Assembly (NCBI GenBank): GCA_021234155.1
Contig: JAJEKV010000218.1
Location: 624,001 to 688,000, forward strand
DNA from: Isoetes taiwanensis
Taxonomy: Eukaryota; Streptophyta; Lycopodiopsida; Isoetales; Isoetaceae
Length of the DNA stretch: 64,000 nucleotides
Direction: 5' to 3'
The number at the start of each line of letters is the position of its first letter. Position 1 is the stretch's first letter. The notes under the pieces are model-generated. The model was not told the DNA's origin, did not search any database, and worked only from the letters and a program-made list of their open reading frames with translations. The translations under genes were made by a program, and so were the position numbers. Of the stretch, positions 9,503 through 21,151 are shown in pieces.

Positions 9503-11912
9503 GCTTTGGGAGAGGCCGCTCACGGCGAACCTCAGGCACTACCACCTTCCCCCGCAACAGATGGTTTGATGAGGAGTGTCGGGAGCTCAAACGCACACTC
9601 CGGCAAGTCACTGATCCCATCGCCCGCCCACAGGCCGTCAGTCAATACCGCTCCTTTCTCAAGGACAAGAAGGCCAGATACCTCACAGAGCATCAGCAAC
9701 AGATGTTTGGTCTCTTGGACCGGCACCCCAGGACATTCTGGAGAAGGGTCTTGAGCGAGCCTGTACAGCCCACAGGGAACATCACCTCGGAGCAATGGGT
9801 ACAAGATTTTGCAACAGCTGCACGACCGCTCGGGGCGGGCGCCGATCCCTCTCCACAGATAGGCATGGCTCGGATTTATCACGAGAGGGGATGTCATCAT
9901 GGGCCTGCAGCGTCTAGCTAATGGGAAGGCAGCAGATTTAGATGGCATGCAGGCAGAACTTCTGAAATGGGCTGGGCCTCCACTGGTGCCTGTCCTCACG
10001 GCATTGTTCAATAAAGCATTGCGAGAAGGCTTCCCTACGCAATGGACCACTAGTAGGGTAGTGCCCATATACAAAGCAGGGGACCCTCAATGCCCGGCCA
10101 ACTACCGTACTATTATGATCAGCTCTCTCTTTGCAAAACTGTTGGCTGGCATCCTTGAGCAGCGGCTGACAATATGGGCAGAGGAAACGGAGGTGCGAGC
10201 TCTTACACAGGCAGGCTTCCGACCCAGACATTCCACCATTGATCATATCTTCACTTTGCGCACATTGATTGAAGATAGCAGGAATCACTGGCAGAACTTG
10301 TATTGTTGTTTCGTGGATTTTGCAAAGGGGTAAGAGCATGTTAGGGCCTACATGTTTTGGAAACTACCTGGAAAATACTCTGGGTAGTCAAAGATGATGA
10401 TATATTTGAGTTTTTAACTTCTTGACATCACAAAGTACCTTACAACATGTATGTACTACTACTCTTGAACATAACACAATTTCTTTTAGTCAATCTTGTA
10501 GTCTAGGTACTTTAAAATACAATTATGTACTTGCACAGAAGTATACAGAAAAGTACCTTTTTGGTAATTTTTTATGTAGGCCCTAACATGCTTTCACCCA
10601 AAGGCGTTCGACACGCGATTCCCCAACAAGCTATGGGGACGGACACGGCAAAGGGGACCCCCCTGGACTTGCAGAATGCAGTGTATAGGCAGTACGAGGC
10701 ATGCTCAGGCCGTATCACATCGGCGGCACAGCCAGTGATCAGTAGCATTGGAGTGCGTCAGGGTTGTCCCCTCTCCCCCACACTCTTTGGCCTATACATT
10801 GATCAGTTGGAAGATTGGCTCTCTGAACATGGAGGTGCGGGCGCACATCTCATGCATCACACAATCCGGCAACTCATATATGCTGACGATGTCAACCTCA
10901 TGGCCTATACTCCAGAGGACATGCAACGTCACCTGGATGCTCTTGACACGTTTTGCCAATTCACCGGCATGCGAGTTAACTTGGCCAAAACTAGGGTGCT
11001 CCTAGTTGCATCATCCCGCCGGCCAAGGCTTCCCACATTCACTTACAAGGGGCGGGAGGTAGAGGTGGCTCCGACCTACAAGTACTTGGGGATTGAGTTC
11101 TCAACTACCACTCATTGGGATGCAGCCTATCGCCAGTTATGGGTCACGGCGGGTTGGAAAGCACTATATGCCATGCGTAACAATGACCACAAGGCGTAGT
11201 TATAGCCCGGGGCCACGGGTCACATTTGTTTGGGCCTTGGTTGAGCCGGTCCTTTTGTATGGGGCGAAGTGTGGGTCGGTGATATCCCTCAACACCGCAA
11301 TGACCTCGAGCAGGTGCGTAAGGCCTTCTTGGCGCGAAGCCCCGGGGTGAAGTCCACGATTCTGCATCAGATCCTACCTGTGAGACAGGCTTTCTACCCC
11401 TTCAACGGGCGGCATTGGAACGCCATATCGTTTACTTCCAAAAGGTGGTCGCTATGGCTGATACACGCTTGCCCCCACCTTGCTTTGGCCAAGGCGATGG
11501 GTCCCCAACGCCACGAAATCCTCTTTGGAAAGACAAGCAAGCTCAAGTGGTTCTCGCAGGGGGTGTGCAGGCAAACAGAGGCCCCGTGTTAGGACAAAGA
11601 AAGATCATGAGGCACTTAAACCGCACTGATGCTACTTTCCTTCGCAAGCTCGGGATGCGCAGGCTCGGCGCGACGTTAAGTCGGGCACACTATCAGCAGC
11701 AATTCAATCCTAGGCTCACAGGAGGCCCACACCAGTACTTGTACACCCAGCTGCCCATGAAGAAGCGCAGACTTATCGCTTCCATTCGCACGGGTGCACA
11801 TCACCTCCGCATTGAAACAGGGCGTTGGGCTCGGGAACCACGAGAGCAAAGGCTTTGCCAGTGTTGTTGGCAGGGCGCGATTGAGGATGAATGTCATGCC
11901 ATCCAGATCTGA
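9503..11912 (+). pseudogene. LINE reverse transcriptase and C-terminal region
   Basis: After the mini-element the frame resumes with a linker and the RT fingers (ANGKAADLDGMQAELLKW, PIYKAGDPQCPANYRTI, AGFRPRHSTIDHIF). The block YCCFVDFAKG is broken by the TIR element at 10329-10598 and picks up again with the expected AFD at about 10605. The active site is seen as LIYADDVNLM (YADD, about 10867) and the primer grip region as GVRQGCPLSPTLFGLYID. After 11200 the frame shifts repeatedly through a thumb/connection region (EPVLLYGA). The end carries a Cys-Cys-His finger (LCQCCWQG...DECHAIQI) whose last Cys position is replaced by TGA at about 11910. The enzyme would copy LINE RNA at the nicked target. 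Confidence 0.88.
10329..10598. mobile_element. non-autonomous TIR element (270 bp) inside the LINE RT
   Basis: The ends are inverted repeats of 25 bp (10329-10353 and 10574-10598) that match at 23 positions and share the core GCATGTTAGGGCCTACAT. A 6-bp duplication CAAAGG flanks the element (10323-10328 and 10599-10604). Removal with one copy restores the FVDF-AKAFD motif of the reverse transcriptase, which supports the exact borders. The interior is AT-rich and has no open frame. The superfamily is unclear: a 6-bp duplication does not match the usual 2, 3, 8 or 9 bp of common plant groups, and a one-base shift in the border would make it 5 bp. Confidence 0.88.
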
Positions 11913-12262
11913 CCAGCATTTGCCCATATCCGAGAGTGATATGTTCGATTACTAGTGCCTGGCCAGCCGTTGCATCAGTTATTGACTACGGCGTCAGTGG
12001 GATTGTTGGGGTCATACCTCCAGGAGGTTATGGATGCACGGACTCGTTTGTGTCCTATGGGACGGTATTGAACTGTCTTATGCAAGTGTACAGTGTGTCA
12101 GCATGCTTATTACTGCTAAGGTTTTTCCCTCGAAAACCCTTCAGGGCGGGGGTTTTTTAATCCTGTAGTAATACGCTTGCTGCCCTCTTTTTGTTTGGGT
12201 CCCATAGGCCAATTGGTCTCCGTGGACGCTAAAAAACTATTCTATTCTATTCTATTCTAATA

Positions 12263-12935
12263 TCTTAAGTATCTATCAGCAATCCACATGGTCTAGATCA
12301 ACTAATATTCTAAGACAATGCTAGAATGAATACACAAAATATGAAAATGCTGAATCTTCATACAAATCAAGATGCATTTGTCTAGTCTTTAAAGCTGGCA
12401 ATTAGATATGAGCTTGCTTGTTGCATTTGGTTAGATAAAAGCACGGCCATCCATCTGACATTATATGCACACCAATTCAGGTTAATATTTCCAATGCTAA
12501 AGTAATAGTTAGTAGTGCAAAAAGCTAAAGATCACCATTTTCAAAATTCGTTAAAATGCAACAACCAACTTGTGAAAGATACAACCAAAATGCACGGCAT
12601 ATGCTCATATGCAAGGCAAATAAGGTAGAATTTAGAGCTATCTTGTTGAAATAGAGCTATAAATATAAGAGGGAAAATGCAAGATCAATTATCTATTATT
12701 GCATATAATGGATGGTAGGAAGGACTATAATTGGATATAAACAAAGAAACATAAGTTGTATTGTGAAGCATTTGCGAAGTGCACCTTTTCCTTTGTTAGA
12801 GAGTCAAAATGCTTTTTGAAAGCAAGGAAGGAAGTATTTACCTCTAATAGTCCCTCCTCTAGTATGAAACACACAATCATTGGAATTGCGGTAAATAGTC
12901 CAATTTGGTAAAGGAACTGCCCATTTAGTACAGTT
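12263..12935. other. AT-rich spacer
   Basis: No coding motif, RNA gene or terminal repeat recognised between the LINE tail and the kinase remnant. Short frames are without features. Confidence 0.5.
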
Positions 12936-13222
12936 TGTAGTGAGGTGTTGTGTTGGTAGCAATGCGAATTTCAGTGGCATCCTTAAGAATGGAATGTCAA
13001 TATTCATTAAAAAGATATATAATTACCATCCACAAAACATTCGCGATTTTGAAACAAAACTTGAAATCTTGGGTCAGATAAAACACCAAAATCTTGTTAG
13101 CCCTTATGGATATTTTCCTTCTCCTTTTGGGAACCTCTTATTTTATGGTTATTTTGGGAACTCTAGACATCAACAGTTCTGCAAGAGGGACCCTAATCTC
13201 TGTTTCAAAAGCGTTGCCACCT
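12936..13222 (+). pseudogene. receptor-like kinase fragment, ERECTA-like kinase N-lobe
   Basis: The translated segment contains LKNGMSIFIKKIYNYHPQ, then FETKLEILGQIKHQNLVS and FGNLLFYGYFGN. This string matches the start of the kinase domain of ERECTA-type leucine-rich-repeat receptor kinases: the ATP-binding Lys in the second position of the IKK motif, the alpha-C Glu in FE, the IKHxNLV block and the hinge LLFYxY. The Gly-rich loop before it is poorly preserved, and nothing of the catalytic loop or activation segment follows. The rest of the receptor (LRR ectodomain, membrane span) is absent. It is a relic of a single exon-sized piece and has no start or splice context that would make it functional. 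Confidence 0.62.
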
Positions 13223-13224
13223 AG

Positions 13225-16200
13225 AAAAGGAATTACATGACCCAAGGGAACTCCCCGTTGCATTTGGATCTTTAAAACTCCCCGTTGCATTTGGATCTTT
13301 AAACTAGCATGTCCTTTGTTTTCTTCATCAGAAAAATTAGGGTTTATAGAAGTTTAAATGGAGATGCCGGAAGCAGCTGTTTGCAGTATTTAAGGCCCAA
13401 TCTAGGCTTGTGTTGATACGAGCAGAGGACTGAGATGGCCATCTTAGATTGAGCTATTGAACTTGGATGAGATCTGAAGCAGAGAAGGCAGAGATTGGTG
13501 AAGTCGGAGAAGGCGGAGATTGGTGAATTGGAAAGAACTCAATACCCTGCTAATTAAAAAAAAAAGGCAACGAATATAAAGGCAAAGTGCGATTTAGAAG
13601 CCAAATAATGCAAATCTAAATGACTTCGTGCAATGAATATAAAGGCAAAGTGCGATTTAGAAGCCAAATAATGCAAATCTAAATGACTTCGTGGACACCT
13701 CCTATGACCCTGCTAATTTTCAAATCTAGTAGATGACTTCGTGGACACCTCCTATGACCTCGCTAATTCTCATGCACTTTCCTCTGGGTTTAGAAGCATC
13801 TCCCCTAAGTTTTGTAGATGACTTCGTGAACATCTCCCATGATCCTGCTAATTTTCATGCACTTACTAAGGTTTTAGAAGCATCTTCACCTACGTTTTGT
13901 CGAATGTTTGTTTTCCTCTTGGCATTCCCATTGATCTTGCATTTAAACCACGTGGCAGCTTCAAAAGCGACCAAGCTTCACCGTCAATTTCATTGATGGC
14001 ATCCATCAAACATGTATGGTATTTATCCTTTTGAGACAGTCATTGCAATCATAAGACAAAGCCAAAAGGACTTTGGAAAAGTAACAAAAAATGCTCGTTC
14101 AAAATTAGATTCCATGAATGAGCAGTCATCTGTGGGAATACATTGCTTGACATTGTAATGAACTAAAATGTATTGTAGTTATAATTCGCCATTTTAGACA
14201 TTTGCCATTCTGTGATTGGTGAAAAAAAGCATTGAGTAGCATCTCCATGTACCCAGATCATCATTCAAGATTCTGTTCACGCACATAACTGACTTATCAT
14301 GATACGCCAGCAGAAGATTCTTTCCAGATGCGTTCAATTCCATCCATGTGACCCATTCCCACCACACCCACAATCTTTCCTTCGCATGCCAACAGTTGTT
14401 TTGCCATGACCTCATCACGTTCATGCACAATTACCTTAACCTGCAAGCATCAGACTTGTCATGTCCTGATTGCAATCTTTGGGCCCTTTCTTCACAGAGT
14501 TCAACCTACAATGGTGTAAGTCACTATTGCCAACAACCAAACCAACAACACTAGATTTTACAACAAAGTGAAAATCAATGTATATTATAACGACGAAGTT
14601 TGTGCACGCTTAAAATATTGCTATTCAAAGCAGGTAACCTGTGACTTAGGACCATAAACTATTTTTTGGGGATGGGATGGGGTAATGTGGATCTGATTGT
14701 GATATGGGAGCCCGGTGGTGCAATAATAAAATTGCTTCACCGAGAAAATGCAACAGAACTTGAATGGCATGGTAAAAGTATGAAGAACTGGAACTTCGCT
14801 TTAGTTGAATGCCGTAAAAAGTAAGCAAAATGTATGGCTATGGTAGACTTGTTATCCACCAAAATAGATGACTCAGTAGCTGCTGCGGTAGACCTCAAGA
14901 GGCCAAGATTTCTTCGAAAACCCGCAAACCTTTTGATGGCGAATCTAAATCTATATAGACAAGAAAATAGTGCGAAACTTATAAAGACAAGATCTAGCTT
15001 TGGGACTACGAAGATCATGCTCAAGATAAAGATAAATTTGTAAATGCCAAACCGCCGAGAAAACCATCACATAACCCATAGCCAAACCGGCGAGAAAACC
15101 ATCGCGATAACCCATAGCCAAACTCAAGAAATATTAGGGACGTAAGAATGATTCAAGAAAGTAACGCCAAAACATACAAAAAAATAAACCATCATGACAC
15201 ATGAAATAGATCTCTTGGAGAGGCCGGCAGAGAGCTACGGTCCAAGAATCCACAAAATCCCAAGCAAAACTATGCTTCTATTGGAGCTTAGGGTCTGCCT
15301 ATTCCATTGCCACAAGATTACGAGTCCAAGCTTGTCAAGCTTGGCTACCTCTAGTAGGGTTTGTGAGAGTACCTCTCTTGGGAGATATTGCCGAGGGCCT
15401 TTAACGCGGATATTTTATGGAGTAAACTGGCGTTTCAAGTCCGCCGCTCTCTCCATCCATCAATTCGAGCAAGGAAACAGAGGACTGAAGGTGGGAGGAG
15501 GGAATTCAATTTGCAGCAAAGGAAGGCAACCAGATTTTTGTGGTATTTTCTAATTTTTCAGGCCGTCGATGCAAAATATTGGAGATCCAACGGCCTGCAA
15601 TAATTTTTGCTGATGTGTCACGACACATGGCATAGCTAGAAACGCAATAATTTTTGCTGATGTGTCACGACACATGGCATAGCTAGAAACGCAGGAAAGT
15701 GGGCAGGGGGGGTTAGGCAACCCTGCTAATAATAAGCATAATCCCTCCACTCAATCTTCATGCAACCAAGGGGAATTGGAGCGCCCTTCTGCCCTCGAGA
15801 CACAGGCTTGGCCATCTAACTTAAGAAGAACTCGTGAAAAACATTTTAGTAATTTTCCTTTTGTTGAAGGATATTTTCACATCAAAAAATACATAAACAG
15901 CCAAACTTTCTATGGTATCACACCGCCTACACATCAATTTCAATTTTATTGTTAGTAATATTGATTTTTATTCCACCTAATATCCACATCACTAGTAGTA
16001 TCCCATTGAGTTTTTGCCTGCCAAAAGTAGAACAAGGTGTTGCGCGCCCTCCAATATCCTGAAGGGATGTGCGCATAATCTTTGATGCATACTGCTCCGA
16101 ACTAAGAATAAGTTCATGATTGTTTAACTTCGTTGATCTCAATAAAACTAATGTTAAACACAGATGTTACCTCCTCGTAACACACTAGTCTGGCAATGTC

Positions 16201-17365
16201 CAATTTAAATGAACAGTTTATAGGGAGCACAGAGTTGAGAAATGAAGAACGTCAATTATTGGAAGATGGATTTAACAAGAGAAATTACATATTATAATAA
16301 TCCTATGATGATATGGATCGAACTCATTGCTGGTATTAAACCTTTGGACCATCAAAAGTAAGGGAATAGAGCATGTAAACACCAAAAGATATTGAGTCAT
16401 TTGGTTTGTTTGTTGTGTCTGGATCTAATTGTGTTGTCTATATTGAGTTGTGTATTTTGTTTGTTGTGGCTTATATTGAGTTGTGTATTTTGTTTGGTGT
16501 GCCTATATTGTAAAGTCCTTACGTATTTTGCAACATGTTCTAAATGTTCCTCGAGATTGCCAAAGATTCCGACTGTACGAGGTAATGTTTACACATTTGA
16601 GCAATTTTATATAGCTTGTGTAATAAATGATAGATGTAGATTAATGGTCAATTAATTAATAGTTTTACATTCTTGCAAGATTTTGAGAAAATTTTGTGCT
16701 AATTGGCATCAAGATGAAAATAGATACATTGATACTAAAGCACGTACATACATCAAGTTAACAAAGTGGCCGATAAAAGAAATCGTTGCCAAAGGTTCCT
16801 CCCCGTCTGCACTACCTAGTACTTATCTGAATTCATTCTTAAAAAGAGGCATCAGCATGCAAACAAAAAGAGAACAGAATCAAATGCATATCTTTTGTGA
16901 ACAATAGTTCCATGTACATTCTGCTCCTGGTACATGGCTACCAGGGATGCCAGTCAGGACATGTAGAAAAATGACTCTTTCAGGCTTCGCCTCCTCTAAA
17001 TTGTGGAATAGAAACTATCGATAAAAACATGGTGCCAGCAGAGTATTCATGAGCACCCAAATTATTTTGTCAACCAAAACATGACTCTTGACTCTCGAGA
17101 AGTTCGCTGAAGCATGCATTGCTGAAAATGCCCTTGCATTGTAAACAGAAATGCAGCTATAACTGATATGGAGAATAACAAAATGTTTACCTTGTTGTCC
17201 TTAAGGCACATGCCGCAACATCAAACATATCAAAGTGACATCACATTCATGATCGAGATCACGATCGACACTTCGTATACAAATGAAGCAAGCAAAGAAA
17301 TCAAGCAACCATGCTTAAGAAAGCAGATAATATTCTGTTGCAGCATAAAGGTACCAAATGCATTA
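13225..17365. other. non-coding region with tandem duplications
   Basis: No recognisable gene. A 63-bp unit is duplicated in tandem at 13569-13694, and related CTTCGTGGACACCTCC words continue to 13830. A 34-37 bp unit is repeated at about 15045-15125. Around 16395-16520 the plus strand has loose repeats of TATTGAGTTGTGTATTTTGT. The segment 15530-15740 is related to 26050-26200 (same words GCTGATGTGTCA and GGTTAGGCAACC), so both are copies of a dispersed repeat. Open frames at 14834 and 15194 (plus) have no recognised family. Confidence 0.5.
15598..15691. repeat. 47-bp tandem duplication
   Basis: Two adjacent units (15598-15644 and 15645-15691) are identical by eye. Each contains the small palindrome TGTGTCACGACACA, so the pair could fold into two hairpins. 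The single-copy relative at about 26120 lacks the duplication and has a mutated palindrome. Confidence 0.85.
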
Positions 17366-17368
17366 TAT

Positions 17369-17417
17369 AATACAAGAAATTTATCGCGGCGGCCTTGGCC
17401 GCCGCGAACATTTCTCT
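17369..17417 (+). repeat. short GC-rich palindromic element, copy 2
   Basis: Perfect 10-bp arms CGCGGCGGCC / GGCCGCCGCG around TT lie at 17385-17406. The left flank is ATACAAGAAATTTAT and the right flank AACATTTCTCTTT. Both flanks match copy 1 in inverted orientation, so the mobile or duplicated unit is about 50 bp long. Confidence 0.7.
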
Positions 17418-17625
17418 TTCCCAATCTTCTTATCTTTACTCGCTTACATGCTAAAATTTTACTCGGACTATGTATTAGTTTGAGAAGGTACGGGATTTGA
17501 ACTTGTGATATTGCCTTGTGTTAATTTGCCCATATAATAATACATCATAAGGTTATCGCTTTTGTCACTTCCATTGTACTTGCAGCGGAAGGTCGAATAG
17601 TGGAACTTACACAATTTTAGTTTCT

Positions 17626-17820
17626 CAAAACTATTATTATGTTGGTTCATATATGATTTGTCCCTTGTCTGGAATGTTATGTAGCAAGGTTCCTTCTTGG
17701 ATGAGTGCAAGTACCGCTCTTGCATCCTGCACTGACCTCAAAACTACTATTATATTGGCTCGTAGCAAGGTTCCTTCTTCGGTGAGTGCAATTGCCCGTG
17801 CAGATGCATTAATTTTCGAG
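17626..17820. repeat. imperfect direct duplication (unit about 120 bp)
   Basis: The words CTCAAAACTA-TATTAT, TTGG-TC-TA and GTAGCAAGGTTCCTTCTT followed by a TGAGTGCAA string occur twice in the same order, first from about 17626 and again from about 17738. The copies have diverged. Neither strand gives a recognised protein. Confidence 0.6.
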
Positions 17821-17863
17821 GAGGCAGTGTGGAATGTGTTTCCCAAGTGTAAAACATTAAGTT

Positions 17864-18121
17864 TTGTTTTTGGAGATAACTTTTATTGGAGGCAAAACAA
17901 TTAATACTGCTGACATTGCACTTTCTCCATTTGCCATAGATCTTCCGTCACTGGAAGAGATATTAGGGCTGAAGATTCCAGAGACTTGTCAGCATTTGCA
18001 AAGATTCTTACAATCTTTGCGAGATCACCCAGTTGTGAAGACTTCTCTTCCAAGTGTTGAGAAGAAAAGTGATTTTCTGAGGACCCGTTTAATGAACAAA
18101 TTGGCGGCCAAATGCTCCTGA
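17864..18121 (+). pseudogene. glutathione S-transferase C-terminal domain-like fragment
   Basis: The frame gives FIGGKTINTADIALSPFA followed by PETCQHLQRFLQSLRDHPVVKTSLPS and a stop at 18119-18121. G-G-x-x-x-N-x-A-D-I-A-L-x-P-F is the typical helix alpha-6 N-capping region of soluble GSTs, and HPxVKxSLP is typical of the end of the C-terminal helical domain. The N-terminal thioredoxin-like half, with the glutathione-binding residues, was not found upstream. The segment may be a last exon, because TTTTTGGAG precedes it like an acceptor, or a relic. The GST class cannot be assigned. Activity would be glutathione conjugation or reduction in the cytosol or plastid if a full gene existed. Confidence 0.45.
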
Positions 18122-19160
18122 TTTCATTTCTGCAATGTCTATGTAATTATTCTTTTTTTTGAACTTTTCCTGTCATAAAGGACTTCATTCATTTGTTTAA
18201 TCTCCAGTTATTATCAATTGTTTTAATCTTCAATTGTACTTTATGCTACATCTTAAAGAACCAATCACCATTGTTTTATTTCAATTCTTTAACCCCCATT
18301 TTATCTCTTTTGTCACTGCTATATACATATTAAGGAACCAATCCTTTAAATATAGATATTCATAGAAGTGAAAGATCGCTTGAATTATTAATATTTTCTC
18401 CATAGCATAGTTTGCAGGTCCTTTTTTGATTGCCTGTAGGGGGCAACTCGTGGGGATGTATGTGGGATTGATCAATGGAAGGCGTAGATTTAGTTAAAGT
18501 GTAACATTCTGTAGAATATTATGAAATTTTTTGGATGAGTGGCTGCGGTTGTTTGGGCTAGTTGTGACAGGGAAATGGTGGAGATTCATCGCAGCTACAT
18601 GGAATGGAAGGGGAGATGATGTAATGTCTAGTTGGGGCGGCAAGTAGAGGCAGCGGAAGCGAAATCAGGGTAGAGGCAGCGGTAGCAGAAGCACGGTACG
18701 TATTACCTCCTCAGCACTTGAATCTGGTCTTTCGATTGATGATATTTGTTGTTTCTAAATGTTAATGAATTAAGCCACAGTTTTATCTTGAGAAGCATAT
18801 CTATTTCTGTTCCCAGTTATGTGTTAAATTGAAAGGACATCTCTGAATTTTCGAGAGGCACTGTTATGAGTCTACTCCAGGACTCTAGGAGACAGTTATC
18901 TTTCAAAACCTCTTGTGTGCTGTATTATTTTAGAATGCTGGTTGGGAATGGCTGAAAGCTATTTTTTTCAGCTCATTCAAAGCAAGTAGGCGATGCAAAG
19001 TGTTATTTTCTGGGGCATGCCGAATTTCAGGATAATTTAGAAAGGCATGGAGGTATTGTAAAATATGCCTTGTAAAGTATTGATCCGAAAAGTTAAATTG
19101 AAGCTTGTTGGTGGAGTCAAATCCAGAACTCTACAGCACATTAAAGGTCCTGCGTAGAAA
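18122..19160. other. AT-rich spacer
   Basis: No gene or RNA recognised. A small GGCAGCGG-containing repeat occurs at about 18640-18690. Confidence 0.45.
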
Positions 19161-19164
19161 AACC

Positions 19165-19870
19165 TTAGCTCACACCAACAACTTCCGACCGATCCAGACC
19201 TCCATATTCATTATCAGAGCTTGCTCTGTTAAGCCGGACAGCGATTTTCCAATGCTCCACCATCTGCAGCTCAGAAATTGATCGGCCCCCTGCGGCCAAG
19301 CTATCATCGGCATAGCCAAACATATGCTTTCCATAACCGAATTGCATCCGCAGTGTGTTATAAATGCTGCCACCGACCTGTGCTCCAAAATTTCACTCTG
19401 CGGTGCCCAATTCACCACCATCCCTTGTTTTTCTCCTTCCCTGTCAAAAAATTCTTCAGCATTTTTGATGCGGTTTCTACCCCAGATCCGCCATGAAGCT
19501 CCATAAAAATGGTTGCTTGCTTAACTTCAACCCAATTGCTAGCTCTTCCAATTGTTCCGGCGGTACCTTTGCAAGTGTTCCAAATGCTATGTATAAAACC
19601 GATTTGGGTTTAAAGCAAACTCTGCCACTGTTTCTTGTTTCTTGCCTTTGCAGAGTTTAAACAGGGCCAAATCCCTGGATATAGTGGCGCCCATTTAGGT
19701 AGCTCGTTGGAGCAATGCGGTTGCAAATATCTGAGCAGCGGAGCTTGCCTTGCCTGGCCACCGATTGAATACATGGAGCTCATATTTTCGGGGAATGCCA
19801 ATACCTACATTAGATATTTCTTCTCATGCTTTTGCATTATGTTCGCAGATTTGACAAAGTTTAGCTAGGG
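19165..19870 (-). pseudogene. UDP-glycosyltransferase (family 1, UGT) remnant
   Basis: On the minus strand the plant secondary product glycosyltransferase (PSPG) box is clear: NWAPQSEILEHRSVAAFITH, then CGCNSVMESICLAMPMIAWP and QGADQF. In working enzymes this box binds the UDP-sugar; the usual HCGWNS appears here as HCGCNS, so the Trp is lost. Upstream in broken frames are VLYIAFGTLAKVPPEQLEEL and LKLSKQPFLWSF, the conserved stretch before the PSPG box. Frameshifts occur at about 19500, 19620 and 19250, and the acceptor-binding N-terminal half is missing. The enzyme would have transferred sugar to small molecules in the cytosol. Confidence 0.8.
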
Positions 19871-21014
19871 AAACAGCTCCTGCTCTGGCAAAACGAATGT
19901 TTGCTCTAGCGAAGCTCCAGCTGCAACGGAGCTTCTGTCGGCCATGGCTCTTCTCCAAGATACACTGTAATCACGTCAACGTCACGAAATATTCGAGGTT
20001 ACCGCAATAAATGCTTTATAATCAATGAATGCACAGGTTATTAAGTGGCCGCAATAAATGCTTTATATAAGTAATAAATGCACACAGTACACGTGCCATG
20101 TTTTAAGAATTTTGAAGGAACAAAATGAAGGAGAACAGAAATTAGACACTCAATTACATAGGAAGGAAATACTATGTAATGGAAGGCCATTGACACTTTG
20201 AGCAAATATAAAGTACAACCAAGACAAATATAAACTTCTAAGAAAACAACTCTCAACCAAGTATGTGTAAGATTAAAACTGATTTGAGCTTAAGCAAATG
20301 ATCAAACTGTCCAGTGAGTCAATGTAAAAAAGGATATATTAAAAGGAATGCTTACCAACATCACGCATGTACCACTTTGGCCACAAAGCATAAGATTGTA
20401 AGGTTGAGTAATGCACGTTTGAAGCTTGAGCATAATCGTCTACTTTACTTTGAAGCCCATCAATATTTGAAAATCTGTCACCAATTGCAGAGAAGAACAA
20501 ATAAGATATGGATTAAATGCACACAATCATTTATAGAGTAATATAGTTCCAGCTTTGTAAAGATCCCACTAGAGGGCAGTCTATTCTAGACTGCATAACT
20601 GTTGATGAAAAGTGCTCGATTTCATGGTTTATATCAGCACTAAGAATTCAGCTGAAAGATAAGTCATCTTCAAGCATCTGTGCAAAGCTCCAGATAGCTT
20701 TTTGTTTGCTACTCAACAGATTCGATGGTAAAAATCGTAGGCTATCAAAGAGATGACTAGAAGGGGCTAGAATCCTTCAAATGGACGAGATGCACCATTA
20801 TTTTGCTAGTCAAGCTTCAAACATTTACTCCAAGATCAGCTTATATAGGCACCATTAAGATGGGTATTAAGTAGGAACTTCTCCACGTGGACGATTTGCT
20901 CGATCAAGGGTTCCGTCAACTGTGAAGTTCACAATCAAGTGTCGCATAAAAACTAAGCAGAAAAAACTGTGTAGGCACCGGAGTATGATGCAGTTGTGCA
21001 ATATGCATGTAGGA
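19871..21014. other. spacer downstream of the helicase pseudogene
   Basis: AT-rich, only short frames, no recognised feature. GCAATAAATGCTTTATA is repeated at about 20003 and 20050. Confidence 0.45.
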
Positions 21015-21151
21015 TTCTATTCTATTCTATTCTATTCTATTCTATTCTATTCTATTCTATTCTACTCTACTCTACTCTACTCTACTCTACTCTACTCTAC
21101 TCTACTCTACTCTACTCTACTCTACTCTACTCTACTCTACTCTACTCTATT
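21015..21151. repeat. compound microsatellite (TTCTA)n then (CTCTA)n
   Basis: About nine TTCTA units run into about seventeen CTCTA units, with a sharp change of unit at about 21062. It overlaps the last codons and stop of the helicase pseudogene on the minus strand. The first unit type equals the tail repeat of the LINE at 12237-12260. Confidence 0.97.

Larger units (their letters stand above)
7858..12262 (+). mobile_element. LINE (non-LTR retrotransposon) with nested insertions
   Basis: A GC-richer block begins abruptly after AT-rich DNA. It encodes an apurinic-type endonuclease, then a reverse transcriptase, then a C-terminal Cys/His motif, and ends in a short tandem TATTC tail (about 12237-12260), the expected architecture of a plant LINE. 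Two later elements interrupt it: an LTR mini-element at 9162-9497 and a TIR element at 10329-10598. With both removed the frames join sensibly, but frameshifts remain at about 8335, 11200 and 11420, so the copy is dead. The 5' end is not precisely defined; an alanine-rich leader (7862-8130) may be the end of ORF1. No target duplication was found with confidence. Confidence 0.9.
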
